64,000 nt of DNA from positions 124,001-188,000 of the forward strand of contig CAWFFM010000001.1 of NCBI GenBank assembly GCA_963815125.1, given 5' to 3'. The notes beneath the pieces are model-generated. The model had not been told where the DNA came from, made no database searches, and saw nothing but the letters and a program-made list of their open reading frames with translations. The position numbers were made by a program, and so were the translations under genes. Of the stretch, positions 34,170 to 43,337 are shown in pieces (positions within the stretch are counted from its first letter, which is position 1; each line of letters opens with the position of its first letter). This stretch comes from Actinocatenispora sp963815125 (GTDB lineage Bacteria; Actinomycetota; Actinomycetes; Mycobacteriales; Micromonosporaceae).

Positions 34170-34336
34170 GGGTCCTCCTTGAAGCCTGTGCCGGTGAACT
34201 AGCTGGGTGTACTGGCGAGTGTTCCATGCGACGAAGGTCTCCGGGTACCTGGTTAGCGGTACGGCGCGGGTTGGGGTAGTGATTGTTAGAACAGCATCGA
34301 AACATCACACCGCAGGACCCCCCGGAGGGAGAAGTA

Positions 34337-34966
34337 GTGCCAGAGGATGAACGTGTCACCGTGCACATGTGGTTCGACCCGGCCTGCCCGTGGGCCTGGA
34401 TCACCTCGCGCTGGCTGCTGGAGGTCGAGCAGGTGCGCCCGGTGCGGATCGAGTTCCGGGTGATGAGCCTCGGCGTACTCAACGAGGACAAGGACATTCC
34501 CGACAATTACCGGACCATGCTGGCCGGCACCTGGGGAGCGGTACGGGTCTGTATCGCCGCCCAGCAGAAGTTCGGCACCGCGGTGTTGCGTGATCTCTAC
34601 ACCGCCCTGGGCACCCGGATCCACCTGCAGAAGGCGGAGAAGAACCGGGACCTGCTGGTCGCCGCGCTCACCGAAGCCGGACTACCCACCGACCTGGCCG
34701 ACGCCGCGGACTCGACGGAACTCGACGAGGAACTGCGCCGCAGCCACCACGAGGGGATGGACCCGGTCGGCTACGAGGTCGGCACCCCGGTGATCCACGT
34801 ACCGGGCCCGGACGGCGAGCTGATCGCCTTCTTCGGCCCGGTCGTCACCCCGGCGCCCAAGGGTGAGGCGGCCGGTCGGCTCTGGGACGGCGTACTCACC
34901 GTCGCCGGTACCGACGGCTTCTTCGAGCTGAAGCGGACCCGTACCCGCAACCCGATCTTCGACTGA
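34337..34966 (+). CDS. Mycothiol-dependent nitroreductase (Rv2466c family, DsbA-like)
   Basis: Cytosolic thioredoxin-fold protein of 209 residues. The active site Cys17-Pro-Trp-Ala in WFDPACPWAW is the single-cysteine Rv2466c signature, and the cis-Pro loop is VGTPVIHV. The family uses mycothiol to reduce nitro compounds and responds to oxidative stress in actinobacteria. GTG 34337 is chosen because GGAGGGAGAAGTA precedes it; the open frame extends 18 codons further. Divergent from pepN. Confidence 0.92.
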   Translation: MPEDERVTVHMWFDPACPWAWITSRWLLEVEQVRPVRIEFRVMSLGVLNEDKDIPDNYRTMLAGTWGAVRVCIAAQQKFGTAVLRDLYTALGTRIHLQKAEKNRDLLVAALTEAGLPTDLADAADSTELDEELRRSHHEGMDPVGYEVGTPVIHVPGPDGELIAFFGPVVTPAPKGEAAGRLWDGVLTVAGTDGFFELKRTRTRNPIFD

Positions 34967-34988
34967 ACCGATCAGCCGTGCGAGCGCT

Positions 34989-35018
34989 GCCCCGGACCGC
35001 CGTACGACGGTCCGGGGC
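34989..35018 (+). terminator. Terminator hairpin after the nitroreductase gene
   Basis: GCCCCGGACCG (34989-34999) and CGGTCCGGGGC (35008-35018) form a perfect 11-bp stem, beginning 23 bases after the stop codon. The following 250 bases up to the DUF1015 gene show no gene; a TAGCGT -10-like box at 35222-35227 may belong to that gene's promoter. Confidence 0.8.
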
Positions 35019-35272
35019 GGCGCCGCATTCATCGCCCTTCCCGGGCGAAGATCGACCATCTGCGCATTCATCGGCGATGTGGACGTTGGACGGTGGATGG
35101 CCGCTGTCAAACCGACAGGGCCGGATGTCTGCCGGAACGGGACCGTCGCAACGAGGAAACCGCAAGGGATCCGAGCAATGGGATCGGGCAGGAGGCATCG
35201 GAGGGGCGCCGGGCTACCCGGTAGCGTCTGGGGCCGAGAGTTCCACCGGCCAGTGAACCGAGGAGAGCCGCA

Positions 35273-36541
35273 ATGCCGCACAGTGGACCGTCGCCGGTAC
35301 ATCCGATCGGTCGGGCCTGGATCTCCACCGGCGGTACCGGCGCGCAGAACTACGACGAGTTCGCCGACGAGGCGGAGATCACCGAGATCGTCGCGGCGAA
35401 CCCGGCCAGCGCGCTGGGTATCGAGATGCCGCACCGTACGCCCGAGTCGGTGGCGGCCGGGTTGTCCTTCAGCGACTCGCTGCCGGCCGCGGCGACCCGT
35501 TTCGACCGGCTCCGGGAAGAGGGCCGGTACCGACCGGCCGAGCAGGTCGTCGCGCTGTACCGGATCAGTGGCCCGGACGGGGTCGGCTACGGGGTCTTCT
35601 GCATGGTCGACACCGACCAGATCTCCGCCAGTGCGGACGAGCCGGGCCTGGTGATCCGCAACGAGGACGTGTTCGTCGCCAAGGTACGGGAACGTACCGC
35701 GCTGGCAGCTGCGGTCGGTCACCTGCTCAGCCCCGTACTGCTGATGCAGACCGGGCCGGACGCCGCACTGCACACCGTGCTGACCGAGGTGCACGCCGGT
35801 CTCGGCGCTCCGGCCGTCACCGACATCGACCCGCAGGGTCGCCGGCACGAGGTGTGGGCACTGGCCCCCGGGCCGGACCAGGACCGGGTACTGGCGGCTG
35901 CCGGTGGCGGCGAGCTGATCGTCGCGGACGGCAACCACCGCACGCTGGCCGCGCAGGTCGGTGAACTGCCCCGGTTCCTGGCCGTGGTCACCAGCCCCGA
36001 GTCGGTCCAGATCCAGCCCTACCACCGACTGGTCACCGAGGTGGCGCTGAGTTCAGCCCCGGGTTCCGGCGCCCCGGGTGAGCTGTCCGCGCTGCCGGAG
36101 CGGTTGCGCGCGGCCGGCGCCGAGGTCACCGAGCTGGTCGGGGCACCGGAGGTGCCGGCAGCGGGCAGCGGCACCGTGCACCTGTACACCGCCACCGGCG
36201 GCTACGCGGTACGCCTGCCCGCACCGCGGTCCGCCGGTGTGGTCGAGCGACTGGACTACAGCGTGGTCGAGACGGTCCTGTTCGGTCAGGTCCTAGCCAT
36301 GGAGCCGGGGGACAAGCGGATCACCTACGTCGGCGGTGACTACCCGGCCAGTTGGTTGTGCGGTGAGGTGGACGCCGGTCGGGCGGACCTGGCCGTACTG
36401 ATCGCCCCGGTCGGGGTGGAGGATTTCGTCGCGGTCAACCTGGCGCGGGAGAAGATGCCGCGTAAGAGCACCTGGTTCACCCCGAAGGCGCGCGGCGGTC
36501 TGGTCTGCGCCGAACTGGCCGCGGAGCCCGCCGCGAACTGA
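35273..36541 (+). CDS. DUF1015 family protein
   Basis: Cytosolic protein of 422 residues. It follows the DUF1015 pattern: NYDEFADEAEITEIVAANPASALGIEMPH near the N terminus, RYRPAEQVVALYRISG, and the signature VADGNHRTLAAQ in the middle, usually ADGHHR in the family, here with Asn replacing the first His. The end GEKMPRKSTWFTPK (here REKMPRKSTWFTPKARGG) is also conserved. The biochemical function is not established. ATG 35273 follows GAGGAGAGCCGCA. Ends at a strong terminator. Confidence 0.88.
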   Translation: MPHSGPSPVHPIGRAWISTGGTGAQNYDEFADEAEITEIVAANPASALGIEMPHRTPESVAAGLSFSDSLPAAATRFDRLREEGRYRPAEQVVALYRISGPDGVGYGVFCMVDTDQISASADEPGLVIRNEDVFVAKVRERTALAAAVGHLLSPVLLMQTGPDAALHTVLTEVHAGLGAPAVTDIDPQGRRHEVWALAPGPDQDRVLAAAGGGELIVADGNHRTLAAQVGELPRFLAVVTSPESVQIQPYHRLVTEVALSSAPGSGAPGELSALPERLRAAGAEVTELVGAPEVPAAGSGTVHLYTATGGYAVRLPAPRSAGVVERLDYSVVETVLFGQVLAMEPGDKRITYVGGDYPASWLCGEVDAGRADLAVLIAPVGVEDFVAVNLAREKMPRKSTWFTPKARGGLVCAELAAEPAAN

Positions 36542-36547
36542 CACCTC

Positions 36548-36596
36548 CCGCTGGAGGGGGCCGACCCCCGTCCACCTCGTCGGCCCCCTCCAGCGG
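36548..36596. terminator. Bidirectional terminator hairpin
   Basis: CCGCTGGAGGGGGCCGA (36548-36564) and TCGGCCCCCTCCAGCGG (36580-36596) form a perfect 17-bp stem with a 15-base loop, between the converging DUF1015 and ABC permease genes. Confidence 0.9.
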
Positions 36597-38969
36597 TCAT
36601 TCGGTACGCATCCCGTTCGGACGCATCAGCCGCCACAGGGCCGGCATGCTCGCCAGCGTCACCAGCAACACCACCCCGGCGCCGATGCCGAGGATCCCGG
36701 CGGTACCCGACCAGTCGACCCACAATGGTTGCCGGGCCGCCCGTAGCAGCACAGCGCCGAGCAGCGTGCCGACACTGACGGCCAGCAGCAGGCCGACGGC
36801 GACCGGTATGGCGGTCTGCCACAGCACCGACAGGGTCAGGGTCCGGCGGCGGACACCGAAGGCTGCCAGTACGGCCAGCGGACGTCTGCGTTCCCGCAGC
36901 TGTTCCAGGGTGGTGACGAGCAGACTCGCCCCGATCAGCACGAGTACGGCGGTGGAACCGATCAGCAGTCCGCGGTGGATGACGCCGTAGGTCGTGTCGA
37001 TGTGGGTGGCGTTGAGTACGATCGCCGAGCTGAACGGGTCGAGCTGTGCCGCGGCGGTCCGGACCTGATCGAACGCGTCCGCCCGGCCGGGGTCTGTATG
37101 GAGGTAGAACTCCGGGCGCAGCGGTGCGGTCATCGCGCTGCGCCGCATCGCCGCCGGGGTGAGCAGGATGCCTGTGCGACGGTTCCCGTTCGGGTCGTTG
37201 CGCGGGCCTGCGGGCATCAGGTGCCCGGGGACCCGCCAGCGGAACGAGGAATCGTTGCGCGACCAGTACGCCTGGACAAACGCCATGGTGCCCGGTACGA
37301 GCGGACCGGCGTGGGATGAGGGCACGCTGAAGGCGTCGCCGTCCGTGCAGCGCCCGATGACGGCGATCTCGCGCAGCGCAGGGCAGTCGCCGACGACGAG
37401 ACTGGTCGCCTGGTCGATGTCGGACCCATTACGCCTCAGGGTCAGCTGTGCCTCGCTCAGCGCGTGTACCGATCGCACCCCCGGAGTCGACCGCAACCGG
37501 GCGGTCATCTGATCCGCCCCGGCGCTGGGAACCTCGTCGGTCTCGACGATCATCTGGGCACGGTGCGGATCCTGGGGGCCGGGCCGGACATACTCGTGCT
37601 GGGCGCTGCCGAACAGGCTCTGCAGCGCGATCGCGCCGGCGACGGCGACGGTGATCCCGCTGACCACCCGGGCTGCCGAGCCGCTGTCCAGCTGAAGACG
37701 CCGTACCGCGAGCTGCCACGGCAGACGGCCGCCTGGCAGTCGCCGTACCAGTGCCTCCACGCCCCAGGGCAGCAACGCCGCCAGTCCGCTGAGTACCAGT
37801 ACCACCCCACCGGCGATCTCGATCTCGATGCGCACGCTGCCGGTCCGGGACATGCCATCCATCAGCGGCAGCAGCACAGCCAGGCCGACGACCAGAAGCA
37901 GCAGCCGCCACCACAACTGGCGTTTCCGGCCGGCAGCCTGGCGTGCCACGCCCAACGGCTCGGCCACCACACGGCGCAACGCGACCATCGTCACCACCAC
38001 GGCGGCGGCCGGTAGGCCGAGCACGATGAGCGATGCCAGTGCCAGGTCGGGCCGGACATCATCGGAGAACACGCTGACCCCGTCCAGGGTGACCAGTTCG
38101 ATCAGCTGCCGCCCGGCCAGGAAGATCGCCGTTCCGACGACCAGGCCGAGTACCGCGCCGACCAGTGCCTCACCGGCTGCGATCCGCCGGGTCGTCTGCC
38201 GGTCCGCACCGACGAGCCGCAGTGCGGCCTGCTGCCGGTCCCGGGACTCGGCTCCGAACCGGACCGCGGCACCGATGAACACCGCCACCGGGAGCAGCAG
38301 TACGGACACCCCCGTGACGAGAATGAGCAGCAGCAAGAGGTTCAACGATCGGGACGGCTCGGATTGCCCGAAGGAGGACACGTGGTACGCCGAGCCGTTG
38401 CCGGCAAGCTTGTCGGAACCGAGGTAGTACCAGTACTCGTTCGGTCCACCGAGCCCTGATCTGGCGATGGTGCCGGTGATGTGCCGGTACCCGAGCCGTT
38501 GCCGCAGCAGTGCGCCGCCCGGCGAGGACAGCAACTCGCGCAGCTTGGGCGAGGCCACCAGATCACCCGCGGCCGGTATCTTCGTCAGACCGGCCGGGAC
38601 CACGGGATCTGCGCTCTCGGACTGGATCAGGAAGCCTGAGACCGTGAAGTCCCGGTAGTCGGTGGATCCGTCGCGCATGAGTACCGAGTGCGCGGTCCGC
38701 TGCCCGGCGGGGTTGAATACCCGGGCATCGTTGCGGGCGCTGCGGGTGGCCAGGATGTGGGGGACCGTGGTGGCGAGCAGCAGCATGCCGACGCCGAGCC
38801 CCACCCCGACAGCGGTCATCGCCATCCGGGTCCAGGTAGCCCGGCCACCTCTGGTGACCAGCCGTACCCCGATGCCCAGATCGCGTGGCCATCGGCTGAA
38901 CCGGCCCGACCCGGGGGTGCCGGTGCTGGTCGCCGGCGCGTCGGCGGTTGTCCTCTGGTCGACGGTCAT
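36597..38969 (-). CDS. ABC transporter permease (FtsX/MacB type, two FtsX domains)
   Basis: Integral membrane protein of 790 residues. One helix near residue 50 (MAMTAVGVGLGVGMLLLATTVP) is followed by an extracellular domain, then an FtsX core of three to four helices (about residues 205-330), more helices near 350-395, a second extracellular domain with a CPALREIAVIGRC cysteine pair, and a final FtsX core (about 675-785). The ATG (38967-38969) overlaps the ATPase gene's end by 4 bases, so the two are coupled. Exporters of this type act in lipoprotein or peptide export or in stress sensing; the cargo is unknown. Confidence 0.9.
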   Translation of the reverse strand: MTVDQRTTADAPATSTGTPGSGRFSRWPRDLGIGVRLVTRGGRATWTRMAMTAVGVGLGVGMLLLATTVPHILATRSARNDARVFNPAGQRTAHSVLMRDGSTDYRDFTVSGFLIQSESADPVVPAGLTKIPAAGDLVASPKLRELLSSPGGALLRQRLGYRHITGTIARSGLGGPNEYWYYLGSDKLAGNGSAYHVSSFGQSEPSRSLNLLLLLILVTGVSVLLLPVAVFIGAAVRFGAESRDRQQAALRLVGADRQTTRRIAAGEALVGAVLGLVVGTAIFLAGRQLIELVTLDGVSVFSDDVRPDLALASLIVLGLPAAAVVVTMVALRRVVAEPLGVARQAAGRKRQLWWRLLLLVVGLAVLLPLMDGMSRTGSVRIEIEIAGGVVLVLSGLAALLPWGVEALVRRLPGGRLPWQLAVRRLQLDSGSAARVVSGITVAVAGAIALQSLFGSAQHEYVRPGPQDPHRAQMIVETDEVPSAGADQMTARLRSTPGVRSVHALSEAQLTLRRNGSDIDQATSLVVGDCPALREIAVIGRCTDGDAFSVPSSHAGPLVPGTMAFVQAYWSRNDSSFRWRVPGHLMPAGPRNDPNGNRRTGILLTPAAMRRSAMTAPLRPEFYLHTDPGRADAFDQVRTAAAQLDPFSSAIVLNATHIDTTYGVIHRGLLIGSTAVLVLIGASLLVTTLEQLRERRRPLAVLAAFGVRRRTLTLSVLWQTAIPVAVGLLLAVSVGTLLGAVLLRAARQPLWVDWSGTAGILGIGAGVVLLVTLASMPALWRLMRPNGMRTE

Positions 38970-39664
38970 GACACCAGCTCCGGGTCGCGGGTGCGGCCGT
39001 CACGGACGACGATCTCGCGATCGGAGTAGGCGGCGACCCGCGGTTCGTGGGTGACCAGCAGCACCGCGGCACCGGTCTGCCGCGCGGCCTCGGTGAGTAG
39101 GCGCATGACCCGTTCGCCGTTGAGTGAGTCGAGTGCGCCGGTCGGCTCGTCGGCGAAGATCACCCGCGGCGCCGTCACCAGGGCGCGGGCCACCGCGACG
39201 CGCTGACCCTGGCCGCCGGACACCTCGCCGGGACGGTGGCCACCGATGTCGTCGACCTCCAGGCGTTCCAGCCATTCGGTGGCCCGCCGTTCCGCGTCAC
39301 GGCGGCGTGCACCGTTGAGTCGTAGCGGCAGGGCCACGTTCTCCCGGCAGGTCAGTTCGGGTACGAGCTGACCGAACTGGAAGACGAAACCGAACTCGCT
39401 GCGGCGCAGTGCGCTGCGCTCTCGGTCGGACATCGCGGAAAGTTCGGTGTCGCGGTAGACCACGTCACCGGAGTCGGCTCGCAGGATGCCGGCAAGGCAG
39501 TGCAGCAGGGTCGACTTGCCCGAGCCCGACGAGCCCATCACGGCGACGATCTCGCCGGACCGGACCCGGAGGTTCGCGCCGGCCAGGGCGGGGGTGGCGC
39601 CGAAGGCGTGGTGCAGGTCGATGCCGCTCAGCAGCGGCGCCGGGCCGGCGTACGGGCTGGTCAT
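38966..39664 (-). CDS. ABC transporter ATP-binding protein (MacB/LolD type)
   Basis: ATPase of 232 residues: Walker A GSSGSGKST, Q-loop FVFQFGQLVP, signature SGGQGQR, Walker B VIFADEPTGALDS and H-loop THEP. It drives the permease encoded next. ATG 39664 overlaps the PadR gene's stop by 4 bases; padR-ATPase-permease thus form a tightly coupled three-gene operon. Confidence 0.95.
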   Translation of the reverse strand: MTSPYAGPAPLLSGIDLHHAFGATPALAGANLRVRSGEIVAVMGSSGSGKSTLLHCLAGILRADSGDVVYRDTELSAMSDRERSALRRSEFGFVFQFGQLVPELTCRENVALPLRLNGARRRDAERRATEWLERLEVDDIGGHRPGEVSGGQGQRVAVARALVTAPRVIFADEPTGALDSLNGERVMRLLTEAARQTGAAVLLVTHEPRVAAYSDREIVVRDGRTRDPELVS

Positions 39665-40185
39665 GACCGGACCTCCGTTGCCAGTTCGTCGAGGCGCGCG
39701 GTGGTCAGTTCCAGCCAGCGCAGGTCGGCTTCCAGGTGGAACAGGGCGTGATCGCAGATGAGCTGGTCGGCGAGGTCGCCGGTCAGTTTGCGGCGGGTGA
39801 GGGTACGCATCAGCCGGAGGTGCTCGGCGCGTTGGGTGTCCAGGATGTCGGCGGCGGACCGCTCGGTCAGCAGTGCCAGTACGACCTTGGTGTAGAGGGT
39901 GTTCTGCAGGTATGGCTCGGGCGGCTCGGGCTGCGCCAGCCAGCGCGCCACGTCGGTGACGCCGGCGTCGGTGATGGCGTAGCGCTTCCGCTCCGGTCCG
40001 CCGCCGGCCTCGACTCCGTCGAGCTCGACGAGCTGGTTCTTCAGCAGTCGCGACAGCGTCGAGTAGACCTGCCCGTAGTGCAGCGGATGGTCCTGGCCGA
40101 ACCGCTCGTCGTACGCGCGTTTGAGGTCGTATCCGTGCCGTGGGCCGGCTTCCAGCAGCCCCAGCAGGGTCAGTCCGATCGACAT
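39661..40185 (-). CDS. PadR-family transcriptional regulator
   Basis: Protein of 174 residues. The winged helix is IGLTLLGLLEAGPRHGYDLKRAYDERFG, then HYGQVYSTLSRLLKNQLVELDGVEAGGGPERKRYAITDAG. A long C-terminal helical dimerisation domain follows. I chose ATG 40183-40185. A TATAGT -10 box ends 6 bases before it, which predicts a leaderless mRNA; an in-frame GTG at 40200 would fall inside the operator. It probably represses its own operon with the ABC exporter; many PadR regulators respond to antibiotics or phenolic acids exported by the linked pump. Confidence 0.92.
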   Translation of the reverse strand: MSIGLTLLGLLEAGPRHGYDLKRAYDERFGQDHPLHYGQVYSTLSRLLKNQLVELDGVEAGGGPERKRYAITDAGVTDVARWLAQPEPPEPYLQNTLYTKVVLALLTERSAADILDTQRAEHLRLMRTLTRRKLTGDLADQLICDHALFHLEADLRWLELTTARLDELATEVRS

Positions 40186-40191
40186 GCGGCG

Positions 40192-40224
40192 ACTATACAC
40201 ATGGTCTATACATCATGTGTATAG
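40192..40224 (-). promoter_or_regulatory. PadR operator over the promoter of the exporter operon
   Basis: CTATACACATG (40193-40203) and CATGTGTATAG (40214-40224) are perfect 11-bp inverted copies with a 10-base spacer that itself holds another TCTATACAT. The TATAGT -10 box (minus strand, 40197-40192) lies within the left arm. PadR proteins bind AT-rich sites of this ATAC/GTAT kind, so autorepression is very likely. Confidence 0.8.
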
Positions 40225-40289
40225 ACGTGCGGCCGGGGAGGTGGTGAGGTGCCCGGAGTCGACGGGCGGGCGCCTGCCAGACTGACCGG

Positions 40290-40763
40290 ATGCGCGTCTA
40301 TCTCGGCTCTGACCACGCGGGCTTCGAGCTCAAGGCCCATCTGCTCGACGTACTGGCGAAGGCCGGTCACGAGACCGTCGACGTCGGCGCCCGACAGTAC
40401 GACAGCGCCGACGACTACCCGGCCTACTGCCTCGCCACCGGCGCCCGGGTGGTCGCCGACCCGGGCAGCCTGGGCGTGGTGATCGGTGGTTCCGGCAACG
40501 GCGAGCAGATCGCCGCGAACAAGGTGGCCGGCGTGCGCGCCGCGCTGGCCTGGAACACCGAGACCGCCCAACTTGCGCGCGAACACAACGACGCGAACGT
40601 GCTGGGCATCGGTGCCCGGATGCACTCCACCGACGAGGCCACCGGCATCGTACGGACCTTCCTGGACACCGCATTCTCGGGCGGCGAACGGCATGCTCGC
40701 CGCATCGCCACGATCGCCGACTACGAGCGCACCGGCACCCTCCCCGAGCTGTCCGGCCGGTAG
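40290..40763 (+). CDS. rpiB: Ribose-5-phosphate isomerase B
   Basis: Cytosolic enzyme of 157 residues interconverting ribose 5-phosphate and ribulose 5-phosphate in the pentose phosphate pathway. The N terminus MRVYLGSDHAGFELK is diagnostic. The anion-hole region GGSGNGEQIAANK is of the mycobacterial type, in which a Glu (here in NGEQ) replaces the catalytic Cys of the E. coli enzyme. Equivalent of Rv2465c; in mycobacteria it lies next to the nitroreductase and nei2 genes. Confidence 0.95.
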   Translation: MRVYLGSDHAGFELKAHLLDVLAKAGHETVDVGARQYDSADDYPAYCLATGARVVADPGSLGVVIGGSGNGEQIAANKVAGVRAALAWNTETAQLAREHNDANVLGIGARMHSTDEATGIVRTFLDTAFSGGERHARRIATIADYERTGTLPELSGR

Positions 40764-40765
40764 CG

Positions 40766-41275
40766 TCAGCCGGCCGGGTGCTGATCGCGCGGCACCCAGT
40801 GCCGGTGCACGATCGTCAGGTCGCGCTCCGCGGCGGCCAGATCCGCCGCGGTCGGGCGGGCGGCGTCCCGGGCCCGCAGGGCCGCGCCGACACTGACCTG
40901 CGAGGAACCGGCGCCGACCAGGCCACGCAGGCCACGTTCGGAATCGGAGAGGTCCTGCTGGTCGCGCCGTGGCCGACGGCGCGGCCCGTCCGGCTCGGTG
41001 GGCCGGCCGGCCCCCGGATCCCGACCGGCCGGCGGCGCGGGCACCGGGCGACGCGGCGGTACCGGTACCGGCGCGTCGGAGCGGGGCGTGCGGCCCCGGC
41101 GCCCCGACCGGCCCGACCCGGGCTGTCCGGTACCGGATCGGTCCGGGCTGTCCGCGCCGGCGTCGGTGCGGTCAGGTGCATCCCGGCGGACGGAACCGGA
41201 CTCCTGCGTACGGTCACCGTCCCGGCCACCGGGTGAGCGTCGGACCCGCCGTCGCCTGCGCTGAAACTCCGCCAT
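40766..41275 (-). CDS. Conserved-looking protein with disordered Arg/Pro-rich N terminus, function unknown
   Basis: Protein of 169 residues. Residues 1-105 are very rich in Arg, Pro, Gly and Asp, with no fold expected. The last 60 residues (RGLRGLVGAGSSQVSVGAALRARDAARPTAADLAAAERDLTIVHRHW) look like a compact helical domain and are the part that suggests a real gene. ATG 41273-41275. It converges on rpiB, stops 2 bases apart, and lies 20 bases downstream of the phosphotransferase gene in the same direction. I do not recognise a family. Confidence 0.6.
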   Translation of the reverse strand: MAEFQRRRRRVRRSPGGRDGDRTQESGSVRRDAPDRTDAGADSPDRSGTGQPGSGRSGRRGRTPRSDAPVPVPPRRPVPAPPAGRDPGAGRPTEPDGPRRRPRRDQQDLSDSERGLRGLVGAGSSQVSVGAALRARDAARPTAADLAAAERDLTIVHRHWVPRDQHPAG

Positions 41276-41295
41276 CCACCGACCGTACCGTGAGT

Positions 41296-42255
41296 TCAGC
41301 CCGTCAGCCGCTGCCGAAGCAGCGGCAGGACCGCCTCGCCCTGCGCGCGTTGGAAGTCCCGCACCCTCGGCAGACCGGGCGGTGGCGGCTGCAACGAACT
41401 GTGCACGAAGTATCCGGCCACCGCCGCGAGCACAGCGTCGATGGAGGCAGGGTCGACGTCCCGGGTCAGCGGATGCATCGCGATGATCCGCTGCGGGTCA
41501 CCGCCACCCTGCATGGTCATGCTGGGCAGCAGGATCAGCAGATCGAACCACGGCGCACCGCGGAGCGCACTGGGCCAGTCGACGAACACCACCCGCTCGT
41601 CGGTGAGCAGCATGTTGTCCGCGCGTAGATCGCCGTGCAGCAGCGAATCGCCGGCCGCGACCAGTGCCCAGCGCGCCTCCAGTTCCGCCAGTTCACTGAC
41701 CCGTTCCCGGGCCCACGGATCCACCCCGGCGAGCTGACCGGGCGGCCCGTCGACCAGTTGCCGCCAACCGGACAGGTCGGCGTCGGTCGTCGCGCCGATC
41801 TCCGGTACGTCCACCGGGCACGGGGTGAGCGCAGCCGCCATCGCGGCCAGCGCGGCCAGTACCCGGTCCTGCTCGTCCGGCTGCCACGGCATCGCCGGTG
41901 TCCGCCCGTCGACGTCCTCGAAGGCGAGTACCACCCAGTGCCCGTCGTCGTGGCACCACAGCAACCTCGGCGCCGGTACGGACTCCGGCAGCCGCGCGGC
42001 GATCTCCGCCTCCTGCCGGTAGAACCGGGGTGCGTCGGGATTCTGCGCCGGGCTCACCGCCTTGACGAACACCCGCCGCCCGTCGGCCAGCGTCAGTCGC
42101 GCGGCCAGGCCGGGGGAGAACCCACCCTTCTGGCTGTCCGCGCGCATCACCGCGGCGCCGAGCTTGTCCTCGATGGTGGTACGCAGTGACTCGGGCAGCT
42201 GTTCCCACGCCAGTCGGGTCCCACCGGACCCCCGTAACGTCTCCAGATCGGACAT
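41296..42255 (-). CDS. Phosphotransferase family protein (APH / choline-kinase fold)
   Basis: Cytosolic protein of 319 residues. After RVFVKAVSP (ATP-anchoring Lys) and VVLAFEDVDG (hinge), the Brenner-type catalytic loop is LLHGDLRADNMLL and the metal-binding Asp lies in VVFVDWPSALRG. These are complete kinase residues of the aminoglycoside phosphotransferase superfamily, which also covers metabolic small-molecule kinases, so drug resistance cannot be inferred. I chose ATG 42253-42255. It is the first of three kinase-fold genes within 8 kb. Confidence 0.88.
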   Translation of the reverse strand: MSDLETLRGSGGTRLAWEQLPESLRTTIEDKLGAAVMRADSQKGGFSPGLAARLTLADGRRVFVKAVSPAQNPDAPRFYRQEAEIAARLPESVPAPRLLWCHDDGHWVVLAFEDVDGRTPAMPWQPDEQDRVLAALAAMAAALTPCPVDVPEIGATTDADLSGWRQLVDGPPGQLAGVDPWARERVSELAELEARWALVAAGDSLLHGDLRADNMLLTDERVVFVDWPSALRGAPWFDLLILLPSMTMQGGGDPQRIIAMHPLTRDVDPASIDAVLAAVAGYFVHSSLQPPPPGLPRVRDFQRAQGEAVLPLLRQRLTG

Positions 42256-42451
42256 ACCCAAGGGTGACCGACGATCGCCGTCGCCCGCATCTGCATTTGC
42301 GTCGCTGTCCGCCCGGTGAGCATGGCTCTGCGCACAGCCGCAGATCCGGCGAGGGTGGTTGGGTCAGGGGCGGCAGCGGCGGTGTCCTAGGGTCTTCACG
42401 TACCGGGCAAGGTTCTCCGGAGTGCGGGTCAGGGAAGGCGGTTGAGGGCAC

Positions 42452-43273
42452 ATGCCGGAGGGGCACACGATCCATCGGCTGGCGGCCGAGCACCGCCGGT
42501 TGCTGCGCGGCCGGGTGGTCAGCGCGGACAGTCCGCAGGGCCGTTTCGCGGCCGGTGCGGCGTTGCTCGACGGTGCCACCCTGACCGGCACCGACGCCTG
42601 GGGAAAACACCTGTACCACCGCTACCGCACGACCGGCGGTGAGCTGCTGCGGCTGCACGTACATCTTGGGCTGGCCGGGAAGTTCTTCACCGGCCGGGGA
42701 TCGGCGCCGGCGCCGACCGCTTCGGCCCGGTTGCGACTGACCACAGAGGACGCCTGGCTGGAACTGCGCGGCCCGAACGCCTGCCAGTTGCACACCGCCG
42801 CCGACCAGAAGGCCCTGTACGCCCGGCTCGGTGCCGACCCGCTGCGCCCGGACTCGGATGGATCGCTTCCCGCGCAACGGATCCGGCGTTCCCGGGTGGC
42901 GGTGGGGCAGCTACTGATGGACCAGCAGGTACTGTCCGGTGTCGGCAACATCTACCGGGCGGAACTGCTGTTCCGACACGGCATCAGCCCGTACCGGCCC
43001 GGCCACGAGCTGCCGCTGGACACCTGGTCGGCGATGTGGGCCGACCTGGTCGTCCTGATGCGCGAAGGGGTACGTACCGGCCGGATCGACACCGTGCGGC
43101 CGGAACACGAACCCGAGGCGATGGGACGCCCGCCCCGGGTGGACCCGCACGGCGGTGAGGTCTACGTCTACCGCCGTGCCGGGATGCCCTGCCTGGTCTG
43201 CGGGACGGCGGTGGCCACCGCCCCGATGGCGGCGCGCACCGTGTTCTGGTGCCCTACCTGTCAGCCTCGCTGA
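42452..43273 (+). CDS. DNA glycosylase/AP lyase of the Fpg/Nei family (Nei2-like)
   Basis: Protein of 273 residues for base-excision repair of oxidised bases. The N terminus MPEGHTIHRLA supplies catalytic Pro2 and Glu3. The helix-two-turn-helix motif is LLMDQQVLSGVGNIYRAELLFRHGISP, and the C-terminal zinc finger has CLVCG and CPTC. It corresponds to mycobacterial Nei2 (Rv2464c) by motif and by its neighbourhood with rpiB. ATG 42452 starts directly at the functional N terminus. Confidence 0.94.
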   Translation: MPEGHTIHRLAAEHRRLLRGRVVSADSPQGRFAAGAALLDGATLTGTDAWGKHLYHRYRTTGGELLRLHVHLGLAGKFFTGRGSAPAPTASARLRLTTEDAWLELRGPNACQLHTAADQKALYARLGADPLRPDSDGSLPAQRIRRSRVAVGQLLMDQQVLSGVGNIYRAELLFRHGISPYRPGHELPLDTWSAMWADLVVLMREGVRTGRIDTVRPEHEPEAMGRPPRVDPHGGEVYVYRRAGMPCLVCGTAVATAPMAARTVFWCPTCQPR

Positions 43274-43337
43274 GACCGGTGCTGCGTCCCCGGGCCGGAG
43301 AAGGGCCCGACCGTCAGCCGGGCCGCTGGTCGCCCGC

